From SZUA-152 sp964401355 (GTDB taxonomy: Bacteria > Pseudomonadota > Gammaproteobacteria > SZUA-152), in assembly GCA_964401355.1 (NCBI GenBank), contig CAYNYJ010000006.1, positions 4,443 to 68,442 of the forward strand: DNA of 64,000 bases. The letters are read 5' to 3'. Position 1 is the first letter of the stretch. Every line of letters starts with the position of its first letter. Below the pieces are notes generated by a model. The model saw nothing but the letters and a program-made list of their open reading frames with translations, did not search any database and was not told where the DNA came from. A program made the position numbers and the translations under genes. Below, in pieces: positions 1 to 8,494 of this stretch.

Positions 1-970
1 TAGTGGCGACTTTACTTTTATTTGAGCTAGCGTCCGTCGGCTTGTAGGCTACGATATAGTTCCGTACCAATCCGCTCGCAATTTCTACCGAAATATTTTC
101 TAGTCGCTTTGTAGTTTGTACTTTGCCACCAGCCCGATAACCAATAATGGGGTCAGGGCGCGTCTCATTTCCTGCTGCGCCATAATTAAAGCTAAGCTTC
201 CCGCCACCGGAATAAGATATTTCGCTGGGGTAGTATTCACTGTTATATCCGGTAGCGCTGGATGTTCCAGCGGAGTCGTCACCAATAAACTGATAACTGA
301 AGTTAATAATATTGCCCACATTGTCTGTAATGCTGCTTATAGCCCAAATGTGGACAACATCCACACCATGCGGTGCAAAGCGACTATTAAATTGGCCATT
401 TGCATCAACTGCGATATCACCAAATTGCATGACCAACCCATCTTTTGTGGATATTTCAAAAGATTCTGGCCCGTTGTTTAAATACCCTTTAGAAACCACT
501 TTTGAAAAGATATCTTGCTCTGTACGGTATTCGGTATTGTTCTGTCCATAAGCACCTGAAATGGCAACAAGCCGCTGGCCATCTAGGCAAAATTTATCAT
601 TAGCATCCAATTTCACATTACGAATTTGGCCATCCTGCGCCAAGTTTTGTGGGCAACGAGTAATTGTGGAAAGACCAGAAACATTCCAACCTACACCAAG
701 CAAACCATTCCCAGCTTGGCTACTATAAGTCAGCGAAATACCCGGCTTGATGCCACCGGTGCCAGCCGGTACTTTTATAGGAATTGAGTATGTGGCAGCA
801 CCATCTGGGGTTACTGAAAAACTACCGTCTACTGAGCCAACAAGCCCACTCATAGCATGAACACTGGCTGCATAAAAACCCAAACTTAAATACAAGCCGA
901 TGGATAATTTCCAAAGGTCATTACACAAAAACTTTCCCCAAGCGCTTTTTTTCATTTTTACATTTTCCAT
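1..970 (-). CDS. SpvB/Rhs-type (TcdB-like) secreted protein, N-terminal part, cut by window edge
   Basis: The minus strand is open from base 970 to the window edge, about 323 codons. After a basic start and a hydrophobic stretch (LSIGLYLSLGFYAASVHA) that looks like a signal peptide, the protein reads SGLVGSVDGSFSVTPDGAATY, then PAGTGGIKPGISLTYSS and NGLLGVGWNVSGLS. This is the opening of the SpvB domain found in Salmonella SpvB, insecticidal TcaC/TcdB proteins and many Rhs/YD-repeat polymorphic toxins. Such proteins build a large shell around a C-terminal effector. The YD repeats and any toxin tip lie outside the window. A second possible start is base 955, with a weak GGA upstream. The gene is richer in A+T than the housekeeping genes to its right, which suggests acquired DNA. 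The family call is strong; the effector is unknown. Confidence 0.85.
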   Translation of the reverse strand, partial: MENVKMKKSAWGKFLCNDLWKLSIGLYLSLGFYAASVHAMSGLVGSVDGSFSVTPDGAATYSIPIKVPAGTGGIKPGISLTYSSQAGNGLLGVGWNVSGLSTITRCPQNLAQDGQIRNVKLDANDKFCLDGQRLVAISGAYGQNNTEYRTEQDIFSKVVSKGYLNNGPESFEISTKDGLVMQFGDIAVDANGQFNSRFAPHGVDVVHIWAISSITDNVGNIINFSYQFIGDDSAGTSSATGYNSEYYPSEISYSGGGKLSFNYGAAGNETRPDPIIGYRAGGKVQTTKRLENISVEIASGLVRNYIVAYKPTDASSNKSKVAT

Positions 971-1570
971 TTTATTCTTTTTATTCCGCAACAACTTAAA
1001 TGCAAGTTCTGTATTATTTGTTTGTATCACATCATTGGCCGATAATTTTCTTGCTCATTATCATCAGAATCTAGATTTTGTTAGGTCGGCGACAGAACGA
1101 TCTTCGTCAACAACTCGTCGAAACTCACACCCAGAAATGGAAGTTGATAATAGAGGATTTACAAACTTTGAAATCAAACGATCAGTTAGCCGCTAACACA
1201 GTGTGCCCGCTGCCCCCCTCGCAACCATTAGTTCGATACACATCTATATTTTTTTAGTGGTCTTAATTATTATTATTTTTAATTTTCTGCCTTATTATGG
1301 CAGTGAGACTGAGCATAGCTAAATCACAATGGCGGGTAAAGATCGCCAATTATATTTCACTGTAGGGTAAGGACTACAATCACTCAATAAAAAATGCGCC
1401 TAAAACAATCAATTCACCCCACCACTCAAACACTTATGTCTTTTTGTTTATAATAATTTTGATTTTGAAAACCAATATAATTTTGGCAATATTTACACAC
1501 TAGTTTCAATGCTCAAATATTAATCAGCTCTCTATTTTTTCAACAGTATTTCAAAAGTAACTATAATCGT
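971..1570. other. A+T-rich spacer, no convincing gene
   Basis: This stretch between the SpvB-type gene and the IS30 element is strongly A+T-rich, with runs of T and A. The promoter of the SpvB-type gene should lie at its left side. A plus-strand open frame ends at 1196; its first half is only the antisense of the SpvB-type start, and I do not count it as a gene. I see no RNA gene and no clear terminator. Confidence 0.6.
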
Positions 1571-1731
1571 GAGTTCAATTTGTAAGTGCAACTCCGCCTG
1601 TCGGTGAAAGGGCAAGCTGCGATAAACATCCCCGCCCCAAGGGGCGGGGTATTAACATCATTTCGTCACACTGGCGCAAGCCGGTGTCCAGGAGTTTCAC
1701 CAATAATAGACGCTCTTAGGCGACCTCTGGA

Positions 1732-1771
1732 TTCTGGCCGCAGCCTGTCCCGGCGAAGGCCGGGGCCAGAA
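1732..1771. repeat. GC-rich palindromic repeat inside the IS30 element
   Basis: TTCTGGCC and GGCCAGAA form the outer arms and CCCGGC/GCCGGG the inner arms of a cruciform. This resembles the dispersed palindromes with a CCCGGCGAAGGCCGGG core that occur in many proteobacterial genomes. It sits in the leader between the IS left end and the transposase start, with about 200 bp of related GC-rich sequence (about 1600-1800) around it. Confidence 0.6.
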
Positions 1772-1860
1772 TGACGACATTCGCAGCGAGCTGCGGGGAA
1801 TTAAGCCCTAAGAAATTAACATCGTGGCTTTGCTCGAACCGGCAGGTAAGAGAAGCACAC

Positions 1861-2818
1861 ATGAAAATCTATACGCAGCTTACCCAGGAACAACGTTATT
1901 AGATTTATGCATTGAAGAAAGCAGGACTTAACCAAACGGAGATTGCCGTGATCATCAGCATCAATAAAAGGACAGAAGTGAGCTTACGCAATAGCGGGCT
2001 CCGAGGCTATCGCTCCCAGCAGGCCCACACCCTGACATTAGGCCGTCGCGCAAGCAACGTGCCCACGCATTGGCGACAGCACTTGGCGATGGATCAAGCG
2101 ATTGCTGCGCAAAAAATAGAGCCCTGAACAGTTCAGCAGCTGGCTCTTGGCGGAAACCGGATACGGTCAGTCACGAGCGGATCTACCCGTACGTGCTTGC
2201 AGACAAGACCCAGGACGGTAATTTATACCGTCACTTGCGTTGCAGGCGGCAGCGTAAAAAATGCTATGGTAATTACAGCACACGCGGTCAGCTAACAAAT
2301 CGCACCTCCATTGATGAGCGTCCTTGCATCGTTGACCGTCGCTCTCGCTACGGCGACGGGGAATTGGAACGATCATTGGCAAGGGCCACAAGCAGGCTAT
2401 CGTCTCGTTCACGGAGCGCAAATCAAAACTGAGCCTGATTGCCAAAGTGCCGCGCAAAACCACTGATCTTGTCATCAAGGCCATTATTCGTTTGCTGGCG
2501 CTGGCGGCAAACCGAATGCACACAATGACGTCGGACAACGGCAAAGAATTCGCTTAACATGAAATAATGACCACCGCGTTGAATGCAGATTTTTATTTTG
2601 CCCACTCTTATTTCCTCATGGGAAAAGTATTGAATGAAAATACCGATGGACTTATTCGACAATATTTTCCAAAGAACTATAATTTCACAACGATTACTGC
2701 TCAACAGATTAAAAAGGCCATGAACAAATTCAATAACCAACCCAGAAAATCCCTTGGCTTTAAAACCCCGAATCAGGTATTTTTCGGAATCAACCCACCT
2801 GTTGCACTAGCGAGTTGA
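1861..2818 (+). pseudogene. IS30-family transposase, multiply broken
   Basis: The N-terminus reads MKIYTQLTQEQRY, a stop at 1900-1902, then IYALKKAGLNQTEIAVIIS and SGLRGYRSQQAH, the helix-turn-helix region typical of IS30 transposases. Later pieces appear in other frames: TSIDERPCIVDRRSRYGDGE (2300-2370), SLIAKVPRKTTDLVIKAIIR, TMTSDNGKEFA (2524-2557, part of the DDE domain) and finally QYFPKNYNFTTITAQQIKKA to the stop (2567-2818), which is the conserved C-terminus. At least three frame changes and internal stops separate them, so no active transposase can be made from this copy. Confidence 0.88.
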
Positions 2819-2826
2819 ATCCGCGT

Positions 2827-3369
2827 ATGAAAAAGCCCCTGCGCGCCATCTTTTATGTATTAACCTTCCTGATAAGCATGTGGGCTGGCCAGCTGTTTAT
2901 CGACTACTTCACTGGCAACGCGCAAGGTCGGGAAGCTGCACAAGCGATGGTGCAACGACCTGCGCCCGAGTTTAGTTTAAATGACGTCAGCGGCATCCCC
3001 CGAAATTCACATGAATGGGATGGCAAGGTGGTCGTTCTCAATTTCTGGGCGACCTGGTGTCCGCCTTGCCGCAGCGAAACCCCCATGTTTGTCGAGATGC
3101 AGGAGCAATACGGCGCCACTGGCCTGCAATTCGTCGGGGTTGCTATTGATGCACACGATAAGGTGGAGGAATTCATGGACACCTATGGCATCAATTATCC
3201 CATGTTGATTGGTGAAGACGATGCCATTAATGTCGCCAAAGATTACGGCAATCGCTACGGTGCTTTACCCTACACCGTGGTGATCGATCGTCACGGCATG
3301 ATCCAGTTCATCCAGCGAGGCGAGATGACACGCAAAATGATGGAAGGTGCTATTAGCCATCTGTTGTAA
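2827..3369 (+). CDS. TlpA-like membrane-anchored thiol-disulfide oxidoreductase
   Basis: A 180-residue protein with one N-terminal membrane segment (about residues 5-25) and a periplasmic thioredoxin fold. The active site is WCPPC with cysteines at 78 and 81, preceded by VVVLNFWAT. GALPYTVVIDRHG supplies the cis-proline loop. Proteins of the TlpA/ResA/DsbE family reduce disulfides in the periplasm, often for cytochrome c maturation or other Cys-containing partners. No cytochrome genes are nearby, so the partner is open. I chose the ATG at 2827; a TTG at 2815 would start inside the IS30 end. The IS boundary is only about 5 bp upstream and no good ribosome site is visible, so expression may depend on the IS. 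Confidence 0.85.
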   Translation: MKKPLRAIFYVLTFLISMWAGQLFIDYFTGNAQGREAAQAMVQRPAPEFSLNDVSGIPRNSHEWDGKVVVLNFWATWCPPCRSETPMFVEMQEQYGATGLQFVGVAIDAHDKVEEFMDTYGINYPMLIGEDDAINVAKDYGNRYGALPYTVVIDRHGMIQFIQRGEMTRKMMEGAISHLL

Positions 3370-3671
3370 CGACCTACTCTGCAATAACCTCCCCGTTAAC
3401 AGGCCTGTTTTAGCTCAACGTATATCAACGGGGGATTTTCCTACTTTGCAGCGAAACTACCCTAAATTTCGGCGATCCCCGCCAAACCCGCAGAAACCTG
3501 GACATCTTTTCCCCATTGGACCATAATTGCTGAAATATTGCTGGAAATGGAACACGTTCACAACAATTACCGGGAAGTTACCCAAGTTTTCACGCAATTT
3601 GGCGACAAGATAACGCCAAGCTCTACCCATAAAGCACCCACACGCAGACGGATAACCCACAGACAATTCTC
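3370..3671. other. Intergenic region upstream of aroQ
   Basis: About 300 bp without a credible gene. It should carry the aroQ promoter, but I find no convincing -35/-10 pair and no strong terminator for the TlpA-like gene. Confidence 0.5.
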
Positions 3672-4109
3672 ATGGCCAACATACTGGTTCTCAACGGTCC
3701 TAATCTCAACCTGCTCGGCAGCCGCGAACCCGACCACTATGGGAAGATCACCCTCGAAGACATCAACAAAACACTGGTCAAAGCGGCCAAGAGCGCTGGC
3801 CACACGCTGAGCCATTTTCAAAGCAATGCCGAACATGAATTAGTGGATCGCATACACCAAGCGACAGCTGAGCAGGTTAAATTTATCATCATCAATCCCG
3901 CCGCCTTCACCCACACCAGCGTGGCGCTGCGCGACGCACTTGCTGGGGTCGCCATTCCTTTTATTGAAGTACACCTATCCAACGTGCAGGCCCGCGAAGA
4001 ATTTCGCCAACAATCCTTTTTTTCCGATATAGCGGTGGGCGTGATCAGCGGCTTGGGTTCTCAAGGCTACCAACTGGCATTAGACGCGGCGATCGCTCGA
4101 CTGACCTGA
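3672..4109 (+). CDS. aroQ: Type II 3-dehydroquinate dehydratase
   Basis: A 145-residue protein that removes water from 3-dehydroquinate to give 3-dehydroshikimate, the third step of the shikimate pathway, in the cytoplasm. The family signature ILVLNGPNLNLLGSREP opens the protein. The catalytic tyrosine lies in DHYGKITL, the binding asparagine in NPAAFTHTS, and the histidine in EVHLSNVQARE. The length is normal for this dodecameric enzyme. As in many Gammaproteobacteria it stands directly before accB and accC, although a miniature repeat separates them here. Confidence 0.97.
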   Translation: MANILVLNGPNLNLLGSREPDHYGKITLEDINKTLVKAAKSAGHTLSHFQSNAEHELVDRIHQATAEQVKFIIINPAAFTHTSVALRDALAGVAIPFIEVHLSNVQAREEFRQQSFFSDIAVGVISGLGSQGYQLALDAAIARLT

Positions 4110-4137
4110 CTTTTCTAAAAACACTCTATTAACAGTC

Positions 4138-4262
4138 AAGGAACCTCTGATCTATTCATGAACTCGTATCTTGCGTCTGAAATATTCAGATCACAATTAG
4201 TGTCAGTCCTACTGACACTTATGCAACGCTCTACTTCGTCCAGAATAGATCAGAGGCTCCTT
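4138..4262. repeat. 125-bp miniature inverted-repeat element
   Basis: The ends AAGGAACCTCTGATCTATTC (4138-4157) and its partner (4243-4262) match at 19 of 20 positions as an inverted repeat. A second hairpin AGTGTCAG-TCCTA-CTGACACT lies inside (about 4198-4218). There is no room for a coding region. It fills the gap between aroQ and accB, with its end 21 bp before the accB start, so it may affect accB expression. A single end of the same family is at about 23093-23115. Confidence 0.8.
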
Positions 4263-4283
4263 AAAAAATCATAGGCATCCATT

Positions 4284-4736
4284 ATGGATATACGCAAAGT
4301 TAAAAAACTCATTGAGTTGCTGGAAGAATCCAACATCGCTGAGCTGGAGATTCACGAGGGCGAAGAATCCGTGCGCATCAGTCGTTACGGCAGCCACCCC
4401 GTTGTCGCGGCTCCCGTTCCCATAGTGGCCGCAGCACCCATCGCCGCACCGGCAGCGGTCGTCACTCCCGATGAAACTGCCAACAGCGAAGTAGAAATCA
4501 GCGGTCACAAAGTGACCTCACCCATGGTCGGCAGCTTCTATCGCGCACCGACACCGGGTGCCAACGCCTTTGTGGAAGTGGGTCAAAGCGTTAGCGTCGG
4601 CGATACCCTGTGCATCATCGAGGCAATGAAACTGCTGAATCAAATCGAGGCGGACAAAGCGGGTAAAATCAAAGCTATCCTGGTTGAAAATGGCGAGCCG
4701 GTAGAATACGGGCAAACGCTATTCATTATTGAATGA
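4284..4736 (+). CDS. accB: Biotin carboxyl carrier protein of acetyl-CoA carboxylase
   Basis: A 150-residue protein. The N-terminal helical part MDIRKVKKLIELLEES is the usual BCCP dimer region, a linker rich in Ala/Pro/Val (residues 39-62) follows, and the biotinyl domain ends the chain. The biotinylated lysine is K116 in IIEAMKLLNQIE; most relatives have EAMKMMNQI, a small conservative change. It carries CO2 on biotin from AccC to the AccA/AccD carboxyltransferase in the first step of fatty acid synthesis. accC follows 148 bp downstream. Confidence 0.97.
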   Translation: MDIRKVKKLIELLEESNIAELEIHEGEESVRISRYGSHPVVAAPVPIVAAAPIAAPAAVVTPDETANSEVEISGHKVTSPMVGSFYRAPTPGANAFVEVGQSVSVGDTLCIIEAMKLLNQIEADKAGKIKAILVENGEPVEYGQTLFIIE

Positions 4737-4884
4737 AAAACGCCGAATAAAGAAAATCGAATTAACAACGCGAGTAAAGTCGCAATGTACACACAAACAC
4801 TTTTTTGCGACTGCTTGCCATGTTACCCAATAACAGCAAGCAAGCCGTCGCGAATCATCAATGATCAACAGATGAAACCACACC

Positions 4885-6225
4885 ATGTTTAAAAAAATTG
4901 TGATTGCCAACCGCGGGGAAATTGCCCTGCGTATTTTACGCACCTGCAAAGAGATGGGCATTCAAACCGTTGCCGTGTATTCCGAGGCCGACCAGGATTT
5001 GAAGCACGTGCGTCTTGCTGACGAAACCGTGTGCATTGGCCCCGCCTCATCCACCGACAGTTACCTGAATATTCCGGCACTGATCAGCGCCGCAGAAGTC
5101 ACCGATGCGGTGGCTATTCACCCCGGTTACGGTTTCCTCGCTGAGAACGCTGATTTCGCCGAACGCATCGAGCAAAGCGGCTTCACCTTTATCGGCCCCA
5201 AATCCGAAACCATCCGGCTGATGGGCGACAAGGTGTCCGCCATCAAGGCCATGCGTGAATCCGGCGTGCCCTGCGTACCCGGCTCCGACGGCCCACTGGG
5301 CGATGATACCGTCACCAACATGCGTATTGCCAAAGAGATCGGCTACCCCATCATCATCAAAGCGGCCGCCGGTGGGGGTGGTCGCGGCATGCGTGTGGTG
5401 CATTCTGAAGCGGCATTGCCGAATGCCATTTCACTCACCACCGCCGAAGCTCAATCATTTTTCGGCAGTGGCGTGGTGTACATGGAAAAATATCTGGAAA
5501 ATCCGCGCCACCTAGAAATCCAGATACTCTCGGACAATCACGGTAACGCTATCCACCTGGGCGAGCGCGACTGTTCCATGCAACGTCGCCACCAAAAGGT
5601 CTGTGAAGAGGCCCCGGCCCCCGGCATCAGTGAAGAACTGCGCGCCAAAATCGGTGACCGCTGCGCCGAGGCCTGTCGAAAAATCGGTTACCGCGGCGCA
5701 GGCACCTTCGAATTCCTTTACGAAAATGGCGAATTTTATTTCATCGAAATGAACACCCGTATTCAGGTCGAGCATCCCGTCACGGAGATGGTTACCGGCG
5801 TGGATTTAATCAAAGAACAAATCCGCATCGCCGCCAACCTGCCACTGAGTTATCAGCAAGATGACATTAAAATTCGTGGCCACGCCTTTGAGTGTCGCCT
5901 CAATGCCGAAGATCCTAAAACCTTCATGCCGTCGCCCGGCACCATTACCGAATTCCACGCTCCGGGCGGCTTGGGTGTGCGCGTCGACTCACACATTTAC
6001 AACGGCTACAAAGTGCCACCCCATTACGATTCGATGATCGGCAAACTTATCGTCTACGGCGACACTCGCGAAATCGCCATGGCACGCATGCGCACCGCCT
6101 TAGCTGAATGCGTGATTGAAGGCATCAAAACCAACATCCCGCTGCAACTCGACATCTTTAACGATGCCGCATTTGCCGCTGGCGGCACTAATATCCACTA
6201 CCTTGAAAAAAAACTAGGACTGTAA
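4885..6225 (+). CDS. accC: Biotin carboxylase subunit of acetyl-CoA carboxylase
   Basis: A 446-residue ATP-grasp enzyme that carboxylates the biotin of AccB with bicarbonate and ATP. It starts with FKKIVIANRGEIALRILR, a signature of the family, has the glycine-rich ATP loop GGGGRGMRVV, and the catalytic stretch EMNTRIQVEHPVTE. The length equals that of E. coli AccC. A heptamer-type hairpin follows the stop. Confidence 0.98.
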   Translation: MFKKIVIANRGEIALRILRTCKEMGIQTVAVYSEADQDLKHVRLADETVCIGPASSTDSYLNIPALISAAEVTDAVAIHPGYGFLAENADFAERIEQSGFTFIGPKSETIRLMGDKVSAIKAMRESGVPCVPGSDGPLGDDTVTNMRIAKEIGYPIIIKAAAGGGGRGMRVVHSEAALPNAISLTTAEAQSFFGSGVVYMEKYLENPRHLEIQILSDNHGNAIHLGERDCSMQRRHQKVCEEAPAPGISEELRAKIGDRCAEACRKIGYRGAGTFEFLYENGEFYFIEMNTRIQVEHPVTEMVTGVDLIKEQIRIAANLPLSYQQDDIKIRGHAFECRLNAEDPKTFMPSPGTITEFHAPGGLGVRVDSHIYNGYKVPPHYDSMIGKLIVYGDTREIAMARMRTALAECVIEGIKTNIPLQLDIFNDAAFAAGGTNIHYLEKKLGL

Positions 6226-6228
6226 AGA

Positions 6229-6308
6229 AAAGTGCTGAGTGCTAAGGACTAAGTGCTGAGTGAAAAACCTCGCTCTTTTACACTTAGCACTCAGTCCTTA
6301 GCACTTTG
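6229..6308. repeat. Long hairpin built from GTGCTGA/GTGCTTA heptamers
   Basis: The segments AGTGCTAAGGACTAAGTGCT and, after a short loop, its near-complement ending in CAGTCCTTAGCACT form a stem of about 25 bp with two mismatches. The units are variants of the heptamer found in tandem at 14338-14441 and 34471-34522. It fills the whole accC-prmA gap and could act as a transcript end or RNA stabiliser, but no T-run follows the stem directly. Confidence 0.7.
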
Positions 6309-6314
6309 TTAAAA

Positions 6315-7205
6315 ATGCCCTGGCTACAACTCACCTTCGAAACCACTCCGGAAGACGCTGAACAGTTCTCGGACTTGCTTAGCGAAGCCGGCGCGAATGC
6401 CGTCACTTTTCTCGACAGCGCCGATCAACCGTTGTACGAACCGCCAGTGGGAGAAACGCCACTATGGTCGCGCACCCGCATCATTGGTCTATTCGATGCC
6501 GCTACCGATATGGATGCCGTACTGGCACAGATCAACGCCGCCATAACACCCAATAGTCTGCCCGACCACCGCATCTCCCCGTTGCAAGATAAAGATTGGG
6601 AACGCGAGTGGATGGACAATTTCAAACCCATGCCCTTTGGCAAGCGTTTGTGGATCGTCCCCAGCTGGACTCAGCCACCACAACCAGAGGCCATCAATAT
6701 CCTGTTAGACCCGGGACTGGCCTTTGGCACCGGCACCCACCCCACCACCGACCTGTGTCTGCAATGGCTGGATGCACACGGCGCCGAACACCATGAGGTT
6801 ATCGATTACGGCTGCGGTTCCGGCATCCTCGCCGTGGCTGCGGCGAAACTGGGGGCAGGCCATGTGTGGGCCGTAGACAATGATCCGCAAGCTCTCATTG
6901 CCACGCGCGACAATGCGAAAAAAAACAGTGTGGATAAAAAAATCAGCGCGGTGTTGCCCGATGCCCTGCCCGAACGACCCCCTTTACAAACGCCTTTGCT
7001 GCTGGCCAATATCCTGGCGCAACCACTGATGGACTTTGCCGAACGCTTCGCCACACACGTCACCCCCGGAGGACACATCGTATTATCCGGCATTCTCATC
7101 GAGCAGGCCGAACAAGTCGCCGCCTGTTACACCCCCTGGTTTGCAATGGAACCTGCGGTATTCAAGAACGAGTGGGTGCGACTCAGCGGCCAGCGTTTGA
7201 GCTAA
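6315..7205 (+). CDS. prmA: Ribosomal protein L11 methyltransferase
   Basis: A 296-residue enzyme that trimethylates amino groups of ribosomal protein L11 using S-adenosylmethionine. The N-terminal substrate-recognition domain begins MPWLQLTFETTPEDAE. The methyltransferase domain carries LLDPGLAFGTGTHPTT, the SAM motif VIDYGCGSGILAVAAAKLGA and LLANILAQPL, all typical of PrmA. I prefer the ATG at 6315 to the TTG at 6306, because family members start MPW. Its place after accC is conserved in Gammaproteobacteria. Confidence 0.97.
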   Translation: MPWLQLTFETTPEDAEQFSDLLSEAGANAVTFLDSADQPLYEPPVGETPLWSRTRIIGLFDAATDMDAVLAQINAAITPNSLPDHRISPLQDKDWEREWMDNFKPMPFGKRLWIVPSWTQPPQPEAINILLDPGLAFGTGTHPTTDLCLQWLDAHGAEHHEVIDYGCGSGILAVAAAKLGAGHVWAVDNDPQALIATRDNAKKNSVDKKISAVLPDALPERPPLQTPLLLANILAQPLMDFAERFATHVTPGGHIVLSGILIEQAEQVAACYTPWFAMEPAVFKNEWVRLSGQRLS

Positions 7206-7525
7206 AACATCGCAGTCAACGACAACATTACCACCGTTGGACTCAAACCCCCTTACCGAATCAGCCAACAACGACACCCACCAACCAAAGATTACATTTC
7301 ACGACGCCATAAATTTTTCACATTGTCAGATTTTTTTACACCGTTGCTGACAATCAGTAAAAAACAATTCTCCAACACTGCAATTAGTCACAGTGTTTAC
7401 TCTATTTAGTGCTCAAATTTGACGCTAACCTACCCAATATTACGCTGTCGGTATATTTTACAAATCAAAAAACGAGAGGTGCCGAACTAAACTTAACCCA
7501 TTGATTTAACACTTAATTAATACTT
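7206..7525. other. Upstream region of the PEP-CTERM gene with an inverted repeat
   Basis: There is no gene here. TTGTCAG (7323-7329) and CTGACAA (7347-7353) form an inverted repeat about 170 bp upstream of the sigma-54 promoter, a usual distance for an enhancer-binding protein. The spacer contains a T-run, so a weak terminator for prmA is also possible. The regulatory role is inference. Confidence 0.4.
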
Positions 7526-7541
7526 TGGTATATTTTTTGCT
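7526..7541 (+). promoter_or_regulatory. Sigma-54 (RpoN) promoter of the PEP-CTERM gene
   Basis: TGGTATATTTTTTGCT fits the -24/-12 consensus TGGYAYRNNNNTTGCW at every fixed position with correct spacing (GG at 7527-7528, GC at 7539-7540). The gene start is 75 bp downstream. Many PEP-CTERM genes in Proteobacteria are under RpoN and the PrsK/PrsR two-component system, which supports the call. Confidence 0.75.
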
Positions 7542-7615
7542 TCTACTACTTTTGCTCGACAAACTAAAACAATTCAATCAATCATTTATTTTTCTATCGT
7601 ACATGGAGGTATGAA

Positions 7616-8287
7616 ATGAAACGCAACAAATCCCGTTCGTTATTTTATTCGCTCATCGTAGTCATCAGCTCGCTAATCCCGTTTCAATCTGCAAATGCAA
7701 TCATAGGCTACGCGGACGTTGTCCTTGATTTTTATGACAGTGGCGCTGGGCCGGTCTCAGGGCCGTATGGGGGAACATGGAATGGCAGTACAGGAACATT
7801 CCCAATCTCTGTATCTACCGATGTCGTAATTGGCGACGACCCAGGTTATCCCGGCGATTTTGCCGATTTTTTATCCCTCGCAACAGGCTCTTTTGTAACC
7901 GTCGGCTTTACTGATGAGACCATCATAGACGGCGTGGGAGATGATATTTTTATTACGGAAGTGGGAGCGAGCGGTGAGAGTGCCGATGTTTTTGTCAGTT
8001 CAGACCTCTTTAATTTTGTGTTTCTTGGAACCATATTCGACAACATTACAACGGCCTTGGATTTAGCCGACATTGGATTTACCGATGCCGTACAGGCCAT
8101 TAAGATCGTCGGCAATGACAACTTCGGAGGCTCGCCAGGCTTTGATGTTATTAATATCAGAGTACTGCCAGGCAGTATTGGACCCGGCGTCATCTCTGTC
8201 CCAGTTCCCGCTACCCTCGCACTCATGGGCTTGGGATTATTCGGCATGGGTTTCTATCGCAAAAAGATAAATAAAGAAACCCTTTAG
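7616..8287 (+). CDS. PEP-CTERM sorting-signal surface protein
   Basis: A 223-residue exported protein. Residues 1-29 are a signal peptide (basic start, hydrophobic core, ends QSANA). The C-terminus is a PEP-CTERM-type signal: VPVPATLALMGLGLFGMGF followed by YRKK, that is, a VPxPA motif, a membrane segment and a basic tail. Such proteins are cut by an exosortase (XrtA/EpsH family) and reach the surface or the extracellular matrix. The middle is acidic, with little Lys/Arg, as is usual in the family. The ribosome site GGAGG lies 6 bp before the ATG. It is a single transcription unit with its own sigma-54 promoter and terminator. No exosortase or EPS gene is in the window. The precise function is unknown. 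Confidence 0.88.
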   Translation: MKRNKSRSLFYSLIVVISSLIPFQSANAIIGYADVVLDFYDSGAGPVSGPYGGTWNGSTGTFPISVSTDVVIGDDPGYPGDFADFLSLATGSFVTVGFTDETIIDGVGDDIFITEVGASGESADVFVSSDLFNFVFLGTIFDNITTALDLADIGFTDAVQAIKIVGNDNFGGSPGFDVINIRVLPGSIGPGVISVPVPATLALMGLGLFGMGFYRKKINKETL

Positions 8288-8340
8288 CAACATCCTTTTA
8301 AACCCCATCACTGTAGGCAGGCCACTTTTTTATGCAAGAC

Positions 8341-8384
8341 ACGTCGGGCGGATGGGCAAAACATCATCCGCCCGACGTTTCAAT
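8341..8384 (+). terminator. Rho-independent terminator after the PEP-CTERM gene
   Basis: ACGTCGGGCGGATG pairs perfectly with CATCCGCCCGACGT to form a 14-bp GC-rich stem with a loop of about 10 bases, followed by TTT. It lies 54 bp after the stop codon. Confidence 0.8.
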
Positions 8385-8494
8385 GAAACTCGCCGCCACC
8401 ACTCGTTTTTCTTCAAACACCCACACAGCCCAAAGCGCCTCTCCTCATTTCTTCACGCCTGTGCTTTTCGCTAAATTTTTCAGCCCGCTTGCCG

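Larger units (their letters stand above)
1571..2822 (+). mobile_element. IS30-family insertion sequence, decayed
   Basis: The ends form imperfect inverted repeats of about 22 bp: the left end (1571-1592) and the right end (2801-2822 read on the other strand) agree at about 16 positions, including AGTGCAAC and TTCAA. The length of about 1.25 kb fits the IS30 family. The transposase inside is broken. A palindrome-bearing sequence lies between the left end and the transposase start, so the IS itself was hit by another repeat. A second copy with nearly the same right end begins at 63952 in the opposite direction. Confidence 0.85.

Noticed and set aside
900..1196. A 98-codon plus-strand open frame at the SpvB-type gene start
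   Set aside because: Its first half is antisense to the SpvB-type start, which has clear family motifs. There is no ribosome site and no recognisable sequence.
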